Source: Clavibacter michiganensis (lineage in GTDB: Bacteria > Actinomycetota > Actinomycetes > Actinomycetales > Microbacteriaceae). From it: a stretch of DNA of 64,000 bases. The stretch covers positions 3,255,546-3,319,545 of the forward strand of contig NZ_JAFBBJ010000001.1 of the NCBI RefSeq assembly GCF_016907085.1, read 5' to 3'. Numbering within the stretch: position 1 is the first letter of the stretch; every line of letters starts with the position of its first letter. Made by a program: the position numbers and the translations under genes. Below, piece after piece: positions 27,871 through 36,793 of this stretch. The notes under the pieces were generated by a model that was not told the DNA's origin, made no database searches, and was given only the letters and a program-made list of their open reading frames with translations.

Positions 27871-29412
27871 ATGAAGCTCGAACTGCGGGGCATCACCAAG
27901 CGCTTCGGCGCCCTGGTCGCCAACGACCACATCGACCTCGTGGTCCAGCCGGGGGAGATCCACTGCCTCCTGGGCGAGAACGGCGCAGGCAAGTCCACGC
28001 TCATGAACGTGCTCTACGGCCTGTACCAGGCCGAGGAGGGCGAGATCCTCCTCGACGACCGGGTGGCGCGCTTCGCCGGACCCGGCGACGCCATGGCCGC
28101 CGGCATCGGCATGGTGCACCAGCACTTCATGCTCATCCCCGTCTTCACGGTCGCGGAGAACGTCATGCTCGGGCACGAGGAGACGAAGCTCGGCGGCCGG
28201 CTCGACCTGGCCGGCGCCCGCGCGAAGGTGCGCGAGATCTCCGCCCGCTTCGGCTTCGACGTCGACCCGGACGCGCTCGTCGCCGACCTGCCCGTCGGCG
28301 TGCAGCAGCGCGTCGAGATCATCAAGGCCCTGTCACGCGACGCCGAGGTGCTCGTGTTCGACGAGCCGACGGCCGTGCTCACGCCGCAGGAGACCGACGA
28401 GCTCATGGTCATCATGAAGCAGCTGCGGGACGCCGGCACGGGCATCGTCTTCATCACCCACAAGCTGCGGGAGGTGCGCGAGGTCGCGGACCGCATCACG
28501 GTGATCCGCCTCGGCAAGGTCGTCGGCGAGGCCGAGCCCACCGCGAGCAACGCCGAGCTCGCGTCGCTGATGGTCGGCCGGAGCGTGTCGCTGACGGTGG
28601 CGAAGGAGCCGGCGACGCCCGGCGACGCCGCCCTCGTGGTGCGCGACCTCACGGTGATCGACGCCGCCGGCCAGGTGGTCGTCGACGGCGTGAGCTTCGA
28701 GGTGCACGCGGGGGAGATCCTCGCCATCGCGGGCGTGCAGGGCAACGGGCAGACCGAGCTCACGGAGGCGATCCTGGGGCTGCAGCCGCGCGTGTCCGGC
28801 ACCATCGACCTCGACGGCACGCGCCTCACGGGCCGCTCCGTCCGCCGGGTGCTCGACGCGGGCGTCGGCTTCGTGCCCGAGGACCGCAACGAGGACGGGC
28901 TCGTCCCGGAGTTCACCATCGCCGAGAACCTCATGCTCGACCGCTCCGACAGCCCGCCGTTCGTCGTCGCCGGATCCCTGAAGCTCGGCTACCTCGACGA
29001 GTTCGCCCGCGATCGCGTGCGCGAGTTCGACATCCGCACGCAGGGCATCGACACGCACGTCGGCCGGCTCTCCGGCGGCAACGCGCAGAAGGTCGTGCTC
29101 GCGCGCGAGCTCAGCCGGGACCTGCGCCTGTTCGTCGCGGCACAGCCCACCCGCGGCCTCGACGTGGGATCCATCGAGTTCGTGCACACGCGCGTCGTCG
29201 AGACGCGCGACCGCGGCCTGCCCGTCATCGTCGTCTCCACCGAGCTCGACGAGGTCGCGGCGCTGGCCGACCGCATCGCCGTGATGTACCGCGGCGGCAT
29301 CGTCGGCATCGTCCCGGGCGACACCCCGCGCGATGTGCTCGGCCTGATGATGGCCGGCGAGGTCCCCGCATCCGTCCCCACCACCACGACCGCCGGAGGG
29401 CGCACCGCATGA
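27871..29412 (+). CDS. Nucleoside ABC transporter ATPase (two ABC domains)
   Basis: 513-residue double ATPase of the sugar/nucleoside class (YufO/NupA-like). Domain 1 (about 1-235): Walker A GENGAGKST, signature replaced by LPVGVQQRV, Walker B VLVFDEPTAVLT. Domain 2 (about 255-500): Walker A degenerate VQGNGQTEL, signature LSGGNAQKV, and AAQPTRGLD in place of a classic Walker B Glu. This asymmetry is normal for the class. The ATG at 27871 starts the conserved MKLELRGITKRFG segment; an in-frame GTG at 27838 overlaps the upstream hairpin and has no ribosome-binding site. The stop overlaps the next start (ATGA). Confidence 0.95.
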   Translation: MKLELRGITKRFGALVANDHIDLVVQPGEIHCLLGENGAGKSTLMNVLYGLYQAEEGEILLDDRVARFAGPGDAMAAGIGMVHQHFMLIPVFTVAENVMLGHEETKLGGRLDLAGARAKVREISARFGFDVDPDALVADLPVGVQQRVEIIKALSRDAEVLVFDEPTAVLTPQETDELMVIMKQLRDAGTGIVFITHKLREVREVADRITVIRLGKVVGEAEPTASNAELASLMVGRSVSLTVAKEPATPGDAALVVRDLTVIDAAGQVVVDGVSFEVHAGEILAIAGVQGNGQTELTEAILGLQPRVSGTIDLDGTRLTGRSVRRVLDAGVGFVPEDRNEDGLVPEFTIAENLMLDRSDSPPFVVAGSLKLGYLDEFARDRVREFDIRTQGIDTHVGRLSGGNAQKVVLARELSRDLRLFVAAQPTRGLDVGSIEFVHTRVVETRDRGLPVIVVSTELDEVAALADRIAVMYRGGIVGIVPGDTPRDVLGLMMAGEVPASVPTTTTAGGRTA

Positions 29413-30770
29413 CCGACGACACCACTCGTCCCGAGGGCCAGGGGCCCGAGGACCCGTCCGCGGGGCAGCTGCCCGCGTCCGGCCGCGAGGCCGGATCCGT
29501 GGGCGACCCCACCCGCTCCGAGACGCCCGCGGGCGTGCCTGCCGTGGCGAGCGCCGACGGCGACGGGGGATCCCGCGCCGGCCAGGTGCTCCGCGAGATC
29601 GCGAGCGGCAGCGCGCTGCTGTCGGTGCTCGCGGTCGTGCTCTCGCTCGTGGTCGGCGCGCTGCTCATCGCCGTCACCGACGAGGAGACGCAGAAGGCGG
29701 CGGGGTACTTCTTCAGCCGCCCGCTCGACACGCTCCGGGCCGGCTGGGACGCCGCGTCGGGCGCCTACTCCGCGCTCTTCCAGGGGTCGATCTACAACTT
29801 CCGTCGGCCGGGCTTCGCGAACGGCATCAAGCCGCTGACCGAGACGCTGACGTTCGCCACCCCGCTCATCGCGGCCGGCCTCGGCGTCGCGCTCGCGTTC
29901 CGCGTGGGGCTGTTCAACATCGGCGCCCGCGGCCAGATGCTCATCGCCGCCGCGTGCGCCGGCTGGGTCGGCTTCAGCTTCGACCTGCCGCCCGTGATCC
30001 ACCTCGTGCTCGCCGTCGGCGCGGGCATCGTCGGCGGCGCGGTGTGGGGCGGGATCGTCGGCCTCCTCAAGGCGCGCACCGGCGCCCACGAGGTGATCGT
30101 CACGATCATGCTCAACTACGTCGCGTTCTACCTCCTCTCCTACCTGCTGCGGACGCCGGGCCTGCTGCAGGCGCCCGGGTCGAACAACCCGAAGACGCCC
30201 GCGATGCAGGACACCGCGATCTTCCCGGCGCTCCTCGGCGACGGGTACTCGCTGCACGCAGGCTTCCTCGTGGTCGTCATCGCGACGGTGATCGTCTGGT
30301 ACCTCCTCAACCGCTCCGGCCTCGGTTTCCGCTTCCGCGCGGTGGGCGAGAACCCGAGCGCCGCGCGGGTCGCCGGCATCGACGTCAAGAACTCGTATCT
30401 CTACGCCATGCTCATCTCCGGCGGGCTCGCGGGCCTCGCGGGGGCGAGCCAGGTGCTCGGCACGGTCACCACGGGCTTCAGCTCGGGGATCGACGCGGGC
30501 ATCGGCTTCGACGCCATCACGGTGGCGCTGCTCGGCCGCAGCCGGCCGTGGGGCGTGTTCGTCGCGGGGATCCTGTTCGGCGCGTTCAAGGCCGGCGGCT
30601 TCTCGATGCAGGCGGCCGAGGGCGTGCCCATCGACATCGTCGTGGTCGTCCAGTCGCTCATCGTCCTGTTCATCGCGGCGCCCCCGCTCGTGCGGGCGGT
30701 GTTCCGCCTCCCCGCGCCGGGCCAGGCGCGTCGCACCACCCGGACCCGGAAGGCGGCGATCGCCTCATGA
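29409..30770 (+). CDS. Nucleoside ABC transporter permease 1
   Basis: 453-residue inner-membrane permease of the BPD_transp_2 (LivH/RbsC/NupP) family. A ~60-residue Pro/Gly/Glu-rich cytoplasmic tail precedes the first helix. Typical segments are FATPLIAAGLGVALAFRVGL with FNIGARGQM, YLLNRSGLGFRFRAVGENPS, and GFDAITVALLGRSRPWGV. Overlaps the ATPase stop and the second permease start by 4 bp each, so the two permeases should be made together as a heterodimer. Confidence 0.95.
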   Translation: MTDDTTRPEGQGPEDPSAGQLPASGREAGSVGDPTRSETPAGVPAVASADGDGGSRAGQVLREIASGSALLSVLAVVLSLVVGALLIAVTDEETQKAAGYFFSRPLDTLRAGWDAASGAYSALFQGSIYNFRRPGFANGIKPLTETLTFATPLIAAGLGVALAFRVGLFNIGARGQMLIAAACAGWVGFSFDLPPVIHLVLAVGAGIVGGAVWGGIVGLLKARTGAHEVIVTIMLNYVAFYLLSYLLRTPGLLQAPGSNNPKTPAMQDTAIFPALLGDGYSLHAGFLVVVIATVIVWYLLNRSGLGFRFRAVGENPSAARVAGIDVKNSYLYAMLISGGLAGLAGASQVLGTVTTGFSSGIDAGIGFDAITVALLGRSRPWGVFVAGILFGAFKAGGFSMQAAEGVPIDIVVVVQSLIVLFIAAPPLVRAVFRLPAPGQARRTTRTRKAAIAS

Positions 30771-32071
30771 CCGCGACGACCCCCACGCAGGCGGCGTCTC
30801 CCGCGCCGCACGACCCCGCGGCCGCCGCGCTCGAGCGCGCCGTCGCGACCAGCTGGAAGGCGCCCGTCGCCTTCGGCGTCTTCACCGTGATCTCGCTGGT
30901 CCTGTTCGTGCTGCTGGGACGCGAGGGGTCGAGCACGTTCGGCCTCTCGACCGGCACCGACCTCATCCAGCTGGCGCCCCTCGTGCTGCCGACCGCCGCC
31001 ACCGGCGTCGTCGTCACCGTGGCGCTCGCCGTGCTGACCGTGCTGTCCGTGCTGCTGGTGCGCCGGTCGGCGAAGGTGCCGCTGTGGTTCACCGCGGTGT
31101 TCGCGATCCTCTTCCTCGTCGCGTTCCTCACCTGGGCGTCCGCGGGCCAGACGATCCCGGTGCCCGGCCTCCTGGTCGGCACGGTCGCCCTGTCGGTGCC
31201 GCTGATCTTCGGCGCGCTCGGCGGCGTGCTCTCGGAGCGCGTGGGCGTCGTCAACGTCGCGATCGAGGGCCAGCTGCTGGCGGGCGCGTTCGTGTCCGCG
31301 GTGGTCGCCTCGATCACGGGTCAGCCGCTCATCGGCCTCGCGTCCGCGATGGTCGCCGGGATGCTCGTGTCGTTCGTGCTCGCGGCGTTCGCCATCAAGT
31401 ACCTGGTCGACCAGGTCATCGTCGGCGTCGTGCTCAACGTGCTGGTCACGGGCCTCACGAGCTTCCTCTTCTCGCAGGTGCTCTCGGCCGACCCGGGCAC
31501 GCTCAACTCGCCGCCGCGCTTCGACCGCATCGACATCCCGATCCTCGGCCAGATCCCGATCATCGGACCCGTGCTCTTCCGGCAGACGATCATCGTGTAC
31601 CTCATGTACGTGGCCGTGTTCCTCGTCTGGTACTGCCTCTTCCACACGCGCTGGGGCCTCCGCCTCCGCGCGGTGGGCGAGCACCCGCAGGCCGCCGACA
31701 CCGTGGGCATCAAGGTCTCCGCGACCCGCTTCTGGAACGTGTCCCTCGCGGGCGCGATCGCGGGCCTCGGCGGCGCGTTCTTCACGCTCGGGTCCGTCGG
31801 CGCCTTCAACAAGGAGATGACCGCGGGCGCGGGGTTCATCGCGCTGGCCGCCGTCATCTTCGGCCGGTGGGATCCGCTGCGCGCCACGCTCGCGGCCCTC
31901 CTGTTCGGCTTCGCGAGCAACCTGCAGAACGTCCTCGGCGTCATCGGATCGCCGGTGCCGAGCGAGTTCATGCTGATGCTGCCGTACGTCGTGACCATCG
32001 CCGCCGTCGCGGGCCTCGTGGGGCAGGTGCGCGGACCCGCCGCCGCCGGCAAGCCCTACGTGAAGTCGTGA
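30767..32071 (+). CDS. Nucleoside ABC transporter permease 2
   Basis: 434-residue partner permease (NupQ-like). After an Ala/Pro-rich start there are about ten hydrophobic helices. Family segments include FGALGGVLSERVGVVNVAIE, EGQLLAGAF, WGLRLRAVGEHPQAADTVGI and GFIALAAVIFGRWDPLRATL. The 3' end overlaps the cytidine deaminase start by GTGA, which ties nucleoside import directly to salvage. Confidence 0.95.
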   Translation: MTATTPTQAASPAPHDPAAAALERAVATSWKAPVAFGVFTVISLVLFVLLGREGSSTFGLSTGTDLIQLAPLVLPTAATGVVVTVALAVLTVLSVLLVRRSAKVPLWFTAVFAILFLVAFLTWASAGQTIPVPGLLVGTVALSVPLIFGALGGVLSERVGVVNVAIEGQLLAGAFVSAVVASITGQPLIGLASAMVAGMLVSFVLAAFAIKYLVDQVIVGVVLNVLVTGLTSFLFSQVLSADPGTLNSPPRFDRIDIPILGQIPIIGPVLFRQTIIVYLMYVAVFLVWYCLFHTRWGLRLRAVGEHPQAADTVGIKVSATRFWNVSLAGAIAGLGGAFFTLGSVGAFNKEMTAGAGFIALAAVIFGRWDPLRATLAALLFGFASNLQNVLGVIGSPVPSEFMLMLPYVVTIAAVAGLVGQVRGPAAAGKPYVKS

Positions 32072-32499
32072 GCGCCGTGGAGCCCGTCGAGTCGGGCGGC
32101 ATCGACTGGGGATCGCTCCGCGAGGCGGCGCACGAGGCCATGGGCCGCGCGTACGTCCCGTACTCGCGCTTCCCCGTGGGCGTCGCGGCCATCGCGACCG
32201 ACGGCCGCGTGATCACCGGCTGCAACGTCGAGAACGCGTCCTACGGCCTGACGCTCTGCGCCGAGTGCGCGCTCGTCTCCGTGCTGCACCTCACGGGCGG
32301 CGGCCAGCTCGTGGCCTTCACCTGCGTGGACGGCGACGGCAACATCCTCATGCCCTGCGGGCGGTGCCGGCAGCTGCTGTTCGAGCACGCGGTGCCGGGC
32401 ATGCTCCTGGAGACCGTGTCGGGGATCCGGACGATCGACGAGGTGCTGCCTGACGCCTTCGGCCCGAGCACGCTGAACGCGTACGGGGACCGCTCGTGA
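32068..32499 (+). CDS. cdd: Cytidine deaminase
   Basis: 143 residues, the homotetrameric zinc-enzyme length. It converts cytidine and deoxycytidine to uridine and deoxyuridine. Zinc-site motifs are SYGLTLCAECALVS (Cys-Ala-Glu with the proton-shuttle Glu) and MPCGRCRQLL (two further Cys). PYSRFPVGVA and GCNVENAS bind substrate. GTG start overlaps the permease stop, and the stop overlaps the deoA start. Confidence 0.97.
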   Translation: MSAVEPVESGGIDWGSLREAAHEAMGRAYVPYSRFPVGVAAIATDGRVITGCNVENASYGLTLCAECALVSVLHLTGGGQLVAFTCVDGDGNILMPCGRCRQLLFEHAVPGMLLETVSGIRTIDEVLPDAFGPSTLNAYGDRS

Positions 32500-33794
32500 G
32501 CGCCGCGTTCGACGTCGTCGACCTCATCCGGACCAAGCGCGACGGCGGCCGCCTCTCGACCGCCGAGATCGACTGGCTCGTGGCGGCCTACACCGACCGC
32601 TACGTGGCGGACGAGCAGATGGCAGCGCTCGCGATGGCGATCCTGCTGCGCGGCATGGACCGCACCGAGATCCGCGACCTCACGCTCGCCATGATCGCGA
32701 GCGGCGAGACGCTCGACTTCTCGCAGCTCGGCAAGCCCACGGTCGACAAGCACTCCACGGGCGGCGTGGGCGACAAGATCACCCTCCCGCTCATGCCGCT
32801 GGTCGCCTCCTACGGCGTCGCCGTGCCGCAGCTGTCCGGCCGCGGCCTCGGCCACACGGGCGGCACGCTCGACAAGCTCGAGTCGATCCCCGGCTGGCGC
32901 GCCGACCTCTCCACCGAGGAGATGGTGCGGCAGATGAAGGACCACGGCGGCGTGATCTGCGCGGCCGGCAGCGGCCTCGCCCCCGCCGACAAGCGCCTCT
33001 ACGCGCTGCGCGACACCACGGGCACGGTCGAGGCCATCCCGCTCATCGCGTCGAGCATCATGAGCAAGAAGATCGCGGAGGGCACGGGCGCGCTCGTGCT
33101 CGACGTGAAGTTCGGATCCGGCGCCTTCATGACCGACATCGACCGGTCCCGCGAGCTCGCCCGCACCATGGTCGAGCTCGGCACCGACGCCGGCGTGCGG
33201 ACCACCGCGCTCCTCACCGACATGGACGTGCCGCTGGGACTGGCCATCGGCAACGCCAACGAGGTGCGCGAGTCCGTCGAGGTGCTGAGCGGCGGCGGCC
33301 CCGCCGACGTCGTGGAGCTCACGCTCGCGCTCGCGCGGGAGATGCTCGCCGCGGTCGGGATCCCCGACGCGGACGTCGACGTCGCCCTCCGCGACGGCCG
33401 GGCCATGGACTCCTGGCGCGCCACCGTGCGCGCCCAGGGCGGGGATCCGGACGCCGCGATGCCCGTGGCGCGCGAGACCCACGTGGTCACCGCGGAGCGC
33501 GACGGCGTGCTCGTGCAGCAGGACGCCCTCCCGTTCGGCATCGCCGCCTGGCGCCTCGGCGCCGGACGCGCGCGCCAGGGCGACGCGGTGCAGCACGCCG
33601 CGGGCGTCGACCTGCACGCCAAGCCGGGGGACCGCGTCCGCCGCGGCGACCCGCTCTTCACGCTCTCGACCGACGAGCCCGAGCGGTTCGCCCGCGCGCT
33701 GGAGTCGCTCGAAGGCGCGTACCGCGTCGGCGACCCGGAGGGGCACGTCGCGCGCGGCCCGCTCGTGCGGGAGCGCATCACCGCCGAGGGCTGA
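32496..33794 (+). CDS. deoA: Thymidine (pyrimidine nucleoside) phosphorylase
   Basis: 432 residues. Phosphorolysis of thymidine/deoxyuridine (or uridine) to base plus (deoxy)ribose-1-phosphate. Phosphate-binding loop KHSTGGVGDK and family signature SGRGLGHTGGTLDKLESIPG are intact, as is the substrate-binding SIMSKKIAEGT. Last gene of the BMP2-ATPase-permease-permease-cdd-deoA transcription unit, joined by 4-bp overlaps. Its sugar-phosphate product could be handled by the mutase encoded near 39 kb. Confidence 0.96.
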   Translation: MSAAFDVVDLIRTKRDGGRLSTAEIDWLVAAYTDRYVADEQMAALAMAILLRGMDRTEIRDLTLAMIASGETLDFSQLGKPTVDKHSTGGVGDKITLPLMPLVASYGVAVPQLSGRGLGHTGGTLDKLESIPGWRADLSTEEMVRQMKDHGGVICAAGSGLAPADKRLYALRDTTGTVEAIPLIASSIMSKKIAEGTGALVLDVKFGSGAFMTDIDRSRELARTMVELGTDAGVRTTALLTDMDVPLGLAIGNANEVRESVEVLSGGGPADVVELTLALAREMLAAVGIPDADVDVALRDGRAMDSWRATVRAQGGDPDAAMPVARETHVVTAERDGVLVQQDALPFGIAAWRLGAGRARQGDAVQHAAGVDLHAKPGDRVRRGDPLFTLSTDEPERFARALESLEGAYRVGDPEGHVARGPLVRERITAEG

Positions 33795-33801
33795 TCCGCC
33801 G

Positions 33802-33833
33802 CCGGCCGTCCTCGGAGGACACGGGTCGGCCGG
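33802..33833. terminator. Probable bidirectional terminator
   Basis: CCGGCCG (33802-33808) pairs with CGGCCGG (33827-33833), and an inner stem GTCC/GGAC extends it. It lies between the convergent deoA and nucleoside hydrolase genes. Confidence 0.5.
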
Positions 33834-33851
33834 GGCGGGCCGCGCGGCGCC

Positions 33852-34787
33852 TCAGCCGATGCGCGCGAGCGCGTCGACCACGACGTCCCAGAACCCGGAG
33901 TGGTCGAGCTCGACGGCGACCTGCGTCGTGCAGTCGGCGGGAGCGGGCCGGCGGAGGTCCGCCACCGTCATGCCGGTCGTGAGCGTGCCCGTCAGCTCCA
34001 CGGAGATCGGCGCGCGCCGCACCGAGACGAGGCGCGGGTCGATGACGCGCGCCACGGCGCACGGGTCGTGCACGGGCGGGCTCGGGAAGTCCTGGCGGTC
34101 GTGGTAGGCGCGGCCGTAGGACTCCATCGAGTCGACCACGAAGCGCGCCGCGGGCGTGCCGAGCGCCGCGATGCGCGCCATGACCTCGGGGGTCGCCGTC
34201 GCCTGGTAGGTGAGGTCGAGGCCCACCATGGTCACGGGCCACGCCTCGCCGAACACGATGTGCGCGGCCTCGGGGTCGACCGCGATGTTGAACTCGGCCA
34301 CGGCCGTGCGGTTGCCGTGGTGGTAGCCGCCGCCCATGAGCACGACCTCCTTCACGCGCTCGACGATGCGCGGCTCCCGGCGCACGGCCAGCGCGATGTT
34401 CGTGAGCGCCCCGAGCGGCACCAGCGTGATCTCGCCGGGCGCGTGCGCCATGACCGTCTCGATGATGAGGTCCACCGCGTGCCGCGGGTCGAGCGCGACG
34501 GCGGGCGTGGGCAGCTCGGGCCCGTCGAGCCCGGTCTCGCCGTGGATCTCGGGCGCCGTCATGACGGGCCGCACGAGCGGGCGCGCGCAGCCCGCGGCGA
34601 CGGGGACGCCGTGGATCCCCGCGACGGTCGCGACCGCCAGCGCGTTCCGCGTCACCTTCTCCAGCGTCTGGTTGCCCGCGACGGTGGTGATGCCGACGAG
34701 CTCCACCTCGGGGCTCCCGTGGGCGAGCATCAGGGCGAGGGCGTCGTCGTGCCCCGGGTCGCAGTCGATCAGGATCTTGGTGGGCAT
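33852..34787 (-). CDS. Inosine-uridine-preferring nucleoside hydrolase
   Basis: 311-residue calcium-dependent hydrolase that splits nucleosides into base and ribose. The calcium-binding N-terminus ILIDCDPGHDDALALMLA is diagnostic; NFNI-like AEFNIAVDPEAAHIVF and the C-terminal HDPCAVARVIDP also match the family. The ATG at 34787 follows GGAGGA; a longer open frame is not supported. It is divergent from adenosine deaminase with about 100 bp between. Exact base preference is unknown (inosine/uridine or pyrimidine type). Confidence 0.94.
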   Translation of the reverse strand: MPTKILIDCDPGHDDALALMLAHGSPEVELVGITTVAGNQTLEKVTRNALAVATVAGIHGVPVAAGCARPLVRPVMTAPEIHGETGLDGPELPTPAVALDPRHAVDLIIETVMAHAPGEITLVPLGALTNIALAVRREPRIVERVKEVVLMGGGYHHGNRTAVAEFNIAVDPEAAHIVFGEAWPVTMVGLDLTYQATATPEVMARIAALGTPAARFVVDSMESYGRAYHDRQDFPSPPVHDPCAVARVIDPRLVSVRRAPISVELTGTLTTGMTVADLRRPAPADCTTQVAVELDHSGFWDVVVDALARIG

Positions 34788-34877
34788 GGGTCCTCCGGCC
34801 GGGTCGCGGCCCTCCGACGTCTCGCGCACCGATGGTTCGTGTGCCTACTACCTCGGCGTGGGCCGCGTCGAGGCTAG

Positions 34878-34883
34878 TAGATT
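34878..34883 (+). promoter_or_regulatory. -10 box of leaderless add promoter
   Basis: TAGATT, 6 nt (CGTCCC) before the add ATG at 34890; no ribosome-binding site. The same hexamer precedes BMP lipoprotein 1. Confidence 0.55.
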
Positions 34884-34889
34884 CGTCCC

Positions 34890-36008
34890 ATGACGATCGC
34901 TCCCGAGGACTCCACGCTGCCCGGCGGAGGGTCGTTCCGCGACCTCCCCAAGGTCTCCCTGCACGACCACCTCGACGGCGGCCTCCGCCCCGGGACGATC
35001 GTCGAGATCGCCCACGAGATCGGCCTCGAGCTGCCCGCCGAGGGCGCCGAGGCGCTCGGCGAGTGGTTCCGCACCAGCGCCGACTCCGGGTCGCTCGTCG
35101 AGTACCTCAAGACGTTCGACGTCACCATCGCCGTCATGCAGACCGAGGAGCACCTGGCGCGCGTGGCGCGCGAGTTCGTCGAGGACCTCGCGGACGACGG
35201 CGTCGTCTACGGCGAGATCCGCTGGGCGCCCGAGCAGCACCTCACGAAGGGCCTCTCGCTCGACCAGGCGGTCGAGGCCGTGCAGTCCGGCATCGAGGAG
35301 GCCGTGCGCGGCGTCGAGGAGGCGGGCGGATCCATCCGCGTCGGCCAGCTCGTCAGCGCCATGCGCCACCTCGACCGCGGCACCGAGATCGCCGAGCTCG
35401 CCATCCGCCATCGCGACCGCGGAGTCGTCGGCTTCGACATCGCGGGTCCCGAGGCCGGCTTCCCGCCGTCCCGCATGCAGGGCGCCTTCGACCTGCTGGC
35501 GCGCGAGTGGATGCCCCGCACCGTGCACGCGGGCGAGGCCGACGGCCTCGAGTCCATCCGCGGCGCGCTCCTCGACGGCCGGGCCCTCCGCCTCGGCCAC
35601 GGCGTGCGGATCGCCGAGGACATCGAGATCGACAGCGAGGAGGGCGAGGACGTCTTCGTCACCCTCGGCACGCTCGCGCAGTGGGTCAAGGACCGCGGCA
35701 TCCCGCTCGAGCTCAGCCCCTCGTCGAACCTGCAGACCGGTGCCATCGAGGCGTGGGGCGACGCGATGGTCGACCACCCCTTCGACCTGCTCTACCAGCT
35801 CGGCTTCGCCGTCACCGTGAACACCGACAACCGCCTCATGAGCGGCACGAGCATCAGCCGGGAGCTGGCCCTCCTCACGGACGCGTTCGCCTACGACCTC
35901 GACGACCACGAGGCCTTCCAGCTCAACGCGGCCGCCGCGGCCTTCCTGCCGCTGGAGGAGCGCGAGGCGCTCGCCGACATCATCTCCGACGGGTTCGCCC
36001 GCCTGTAG
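34890..36008 (+). CDS. add: Adenosine deaminase
   Basis: 372-residue zinc enzyme converting adenosine to inosine. Zinc and catalytic residues are visible in SLHDHLDGGLRP (two His), TVHAGEADG (His and catalytic Glu), LELSPSSNLQTG and AVTVNTDNRLMSGT (Asp). Length is normal. Inosine produced would feed the purine nucleoside phosphorylase near 40.6 kb or the neighbouring hydrolase. The PTS IIA gene follows 66 bp downstream on the same strand. Confidence 0.96.
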   Translation: MTIAPEDSTLPGGGSFRDLPKVSLHDHLDGGLRPGTIVEIAHEIGLELPAEGAEALGEWFRTSADSGSLVEYLKTFDVTIAVMQTEEHLARVAREFVEDLADDGVVYGEIRWAPEQHLTKGLSLDQAVEAVQSGIEEAVRGVEEAGGSIRVGQLVSAMRHLDRGTEIAELAIRHRDRGVVGFDIAGPEAGFPPSRMQGAFDLLAREWMPRTVHAGEADGLESIRGALLDGRALRLGHGVRIAEDIEIDSEEGEDVFVTLGTLAQWVKDRGIPLELSPSSNLQTGAIEAWGDAMVDHPFDLLYQLGFAVTVNTDNRLMSGTSISRELALLTDAFAYDLDDHEAFQLNAAAAAFLPLEEREALADIISDGFARL

Positions 36009-36074
36009 CGCGAGGCCCGAGGCCTCCCGTCCCGCTCGTCCCGCCAGCCCGCCCCGACAGAGAGGCCGCACCCC

Positions 36075-36524
36075 GTGCTCCCACCGCTCCCGGACGACGC
36101 CGTCACACTCGGTGCCGAGGCCGCCGACTGGCGCGCCGCCGTGCGCCTCGTGGGCGACGCGCTCGTCCGTTCGGGCGCGGCCACCCCGGAGTACGGGGAG
36201 GCCATGATCCGCGTCGTCGACGAGTTCGGCGCCTACGTCGTCATCGCCCCGGGGCTCGCGCTCGCGCACGCCCGGCCGGGTCCCGAGACGCTCGCCGACG
36301 GTCTGGCGGTCGTCACCCTCACGGAGCCGGTGGCGTTCGGGCACGCGCACAACGACCCCGTCGACGTGATCGTGGGGCTCGCCGTCACGACGGTCGACCG
36401 CCACGTGTCCTCGGTCGCCGACATGGCGAACATCTTCAACGACGCCACCGCCATCCCGCGGTTGCGCGCCGCCACCACCGTCGACGAGGTCCGGCGCGTC
36501 ATGGCCGGCGAGGAGAGCGCATGA
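36075..36524 (+). CDS. PTS IIA component (mannitol/fructose/ascorbate class)
   Basis: 149-residue cytoplasmic phosphocarrier of the PTS_EIIA_2 fold. The phosphorylated residue is His65 in IAPGLALAHARPGP. It would accept phosphate from HPr and pass it to the IIB encoded next. Closest in style to UlaC (ascorbate-type). GTG start at 36075; AGAGAGG lies about 10 nt upstream. The stop overlaps the IIB start (ATGA). No IIC gene follows, so the transported sugar is unknown. Confidence 0.9.
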   Translation: MLPPLPDDAVTLGAEAADWRAAVRLVGDALVRSGAATPEYGEAMIRVVDEFGAYVVIAPGLALAHARPGPETLADGLAVVTLTEPVAFGHAHNDPVDVIVGLAVTTVDRHVSSVADMANIFNDATAIPRLRAATTVDEVRRVMAGEESA

Positions 36525-36793
36525 AGGTCGTCGCGATCTGCGGCGTGGGGATCGGCACGTCCGGCATCCTCAAGGTCAACGCGGAGCGCGCGCTCGCGCG
36601 GCTCGGCATCGAGGCGGACGTGACCGCAGCCGACCTCGCGAGCGTCGCCTCCCTCGGCGAGGATGCGCAGGTGATCCTCACGTCGCCGGAGCTCGTGGAC
36701 CGCATCGGGGCCACGTACGCCGACGTCGTCGTGATCGAGAACTACTTCGACCTCGAGGAGATCTCGGCCAAGCTCGACGCCGCGCTGGGCTGA
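36521..36793 (+). CDS. PTS IIB component (lactose/ascorbate-type fold)
   Basis: 90-residue cytoplasmic protein. Cys7 in VVAICGVGIGTSGILK is the phosphorylated cysteine within the P-loop typical of UlaB/SgcB-type IIB. It is translationally coupled to IIA. The last 52 bp overlap, in antisense, the 3' end of the convergent membrane-protein gene. Without a membrane IIC nearby, the pair either serves a IIC encoded elsewhere or has a regulatory role. Confidence 0.9.
   Translation: MKVVAICGVGIGTSGILKVNAERALARLGIEADVTAADLASVASLGEDAQVILTSPELVDRIGATYADVVVIENYFDLEEISAKLDAALG

Noticed and set aside
34832..36793. A 653-residue frame joining adenosine deaminase region and the PTS IIB
   Set aside because: It is the wrong frame across add and IIA; only its last 90 codons are a real gene (IIB).
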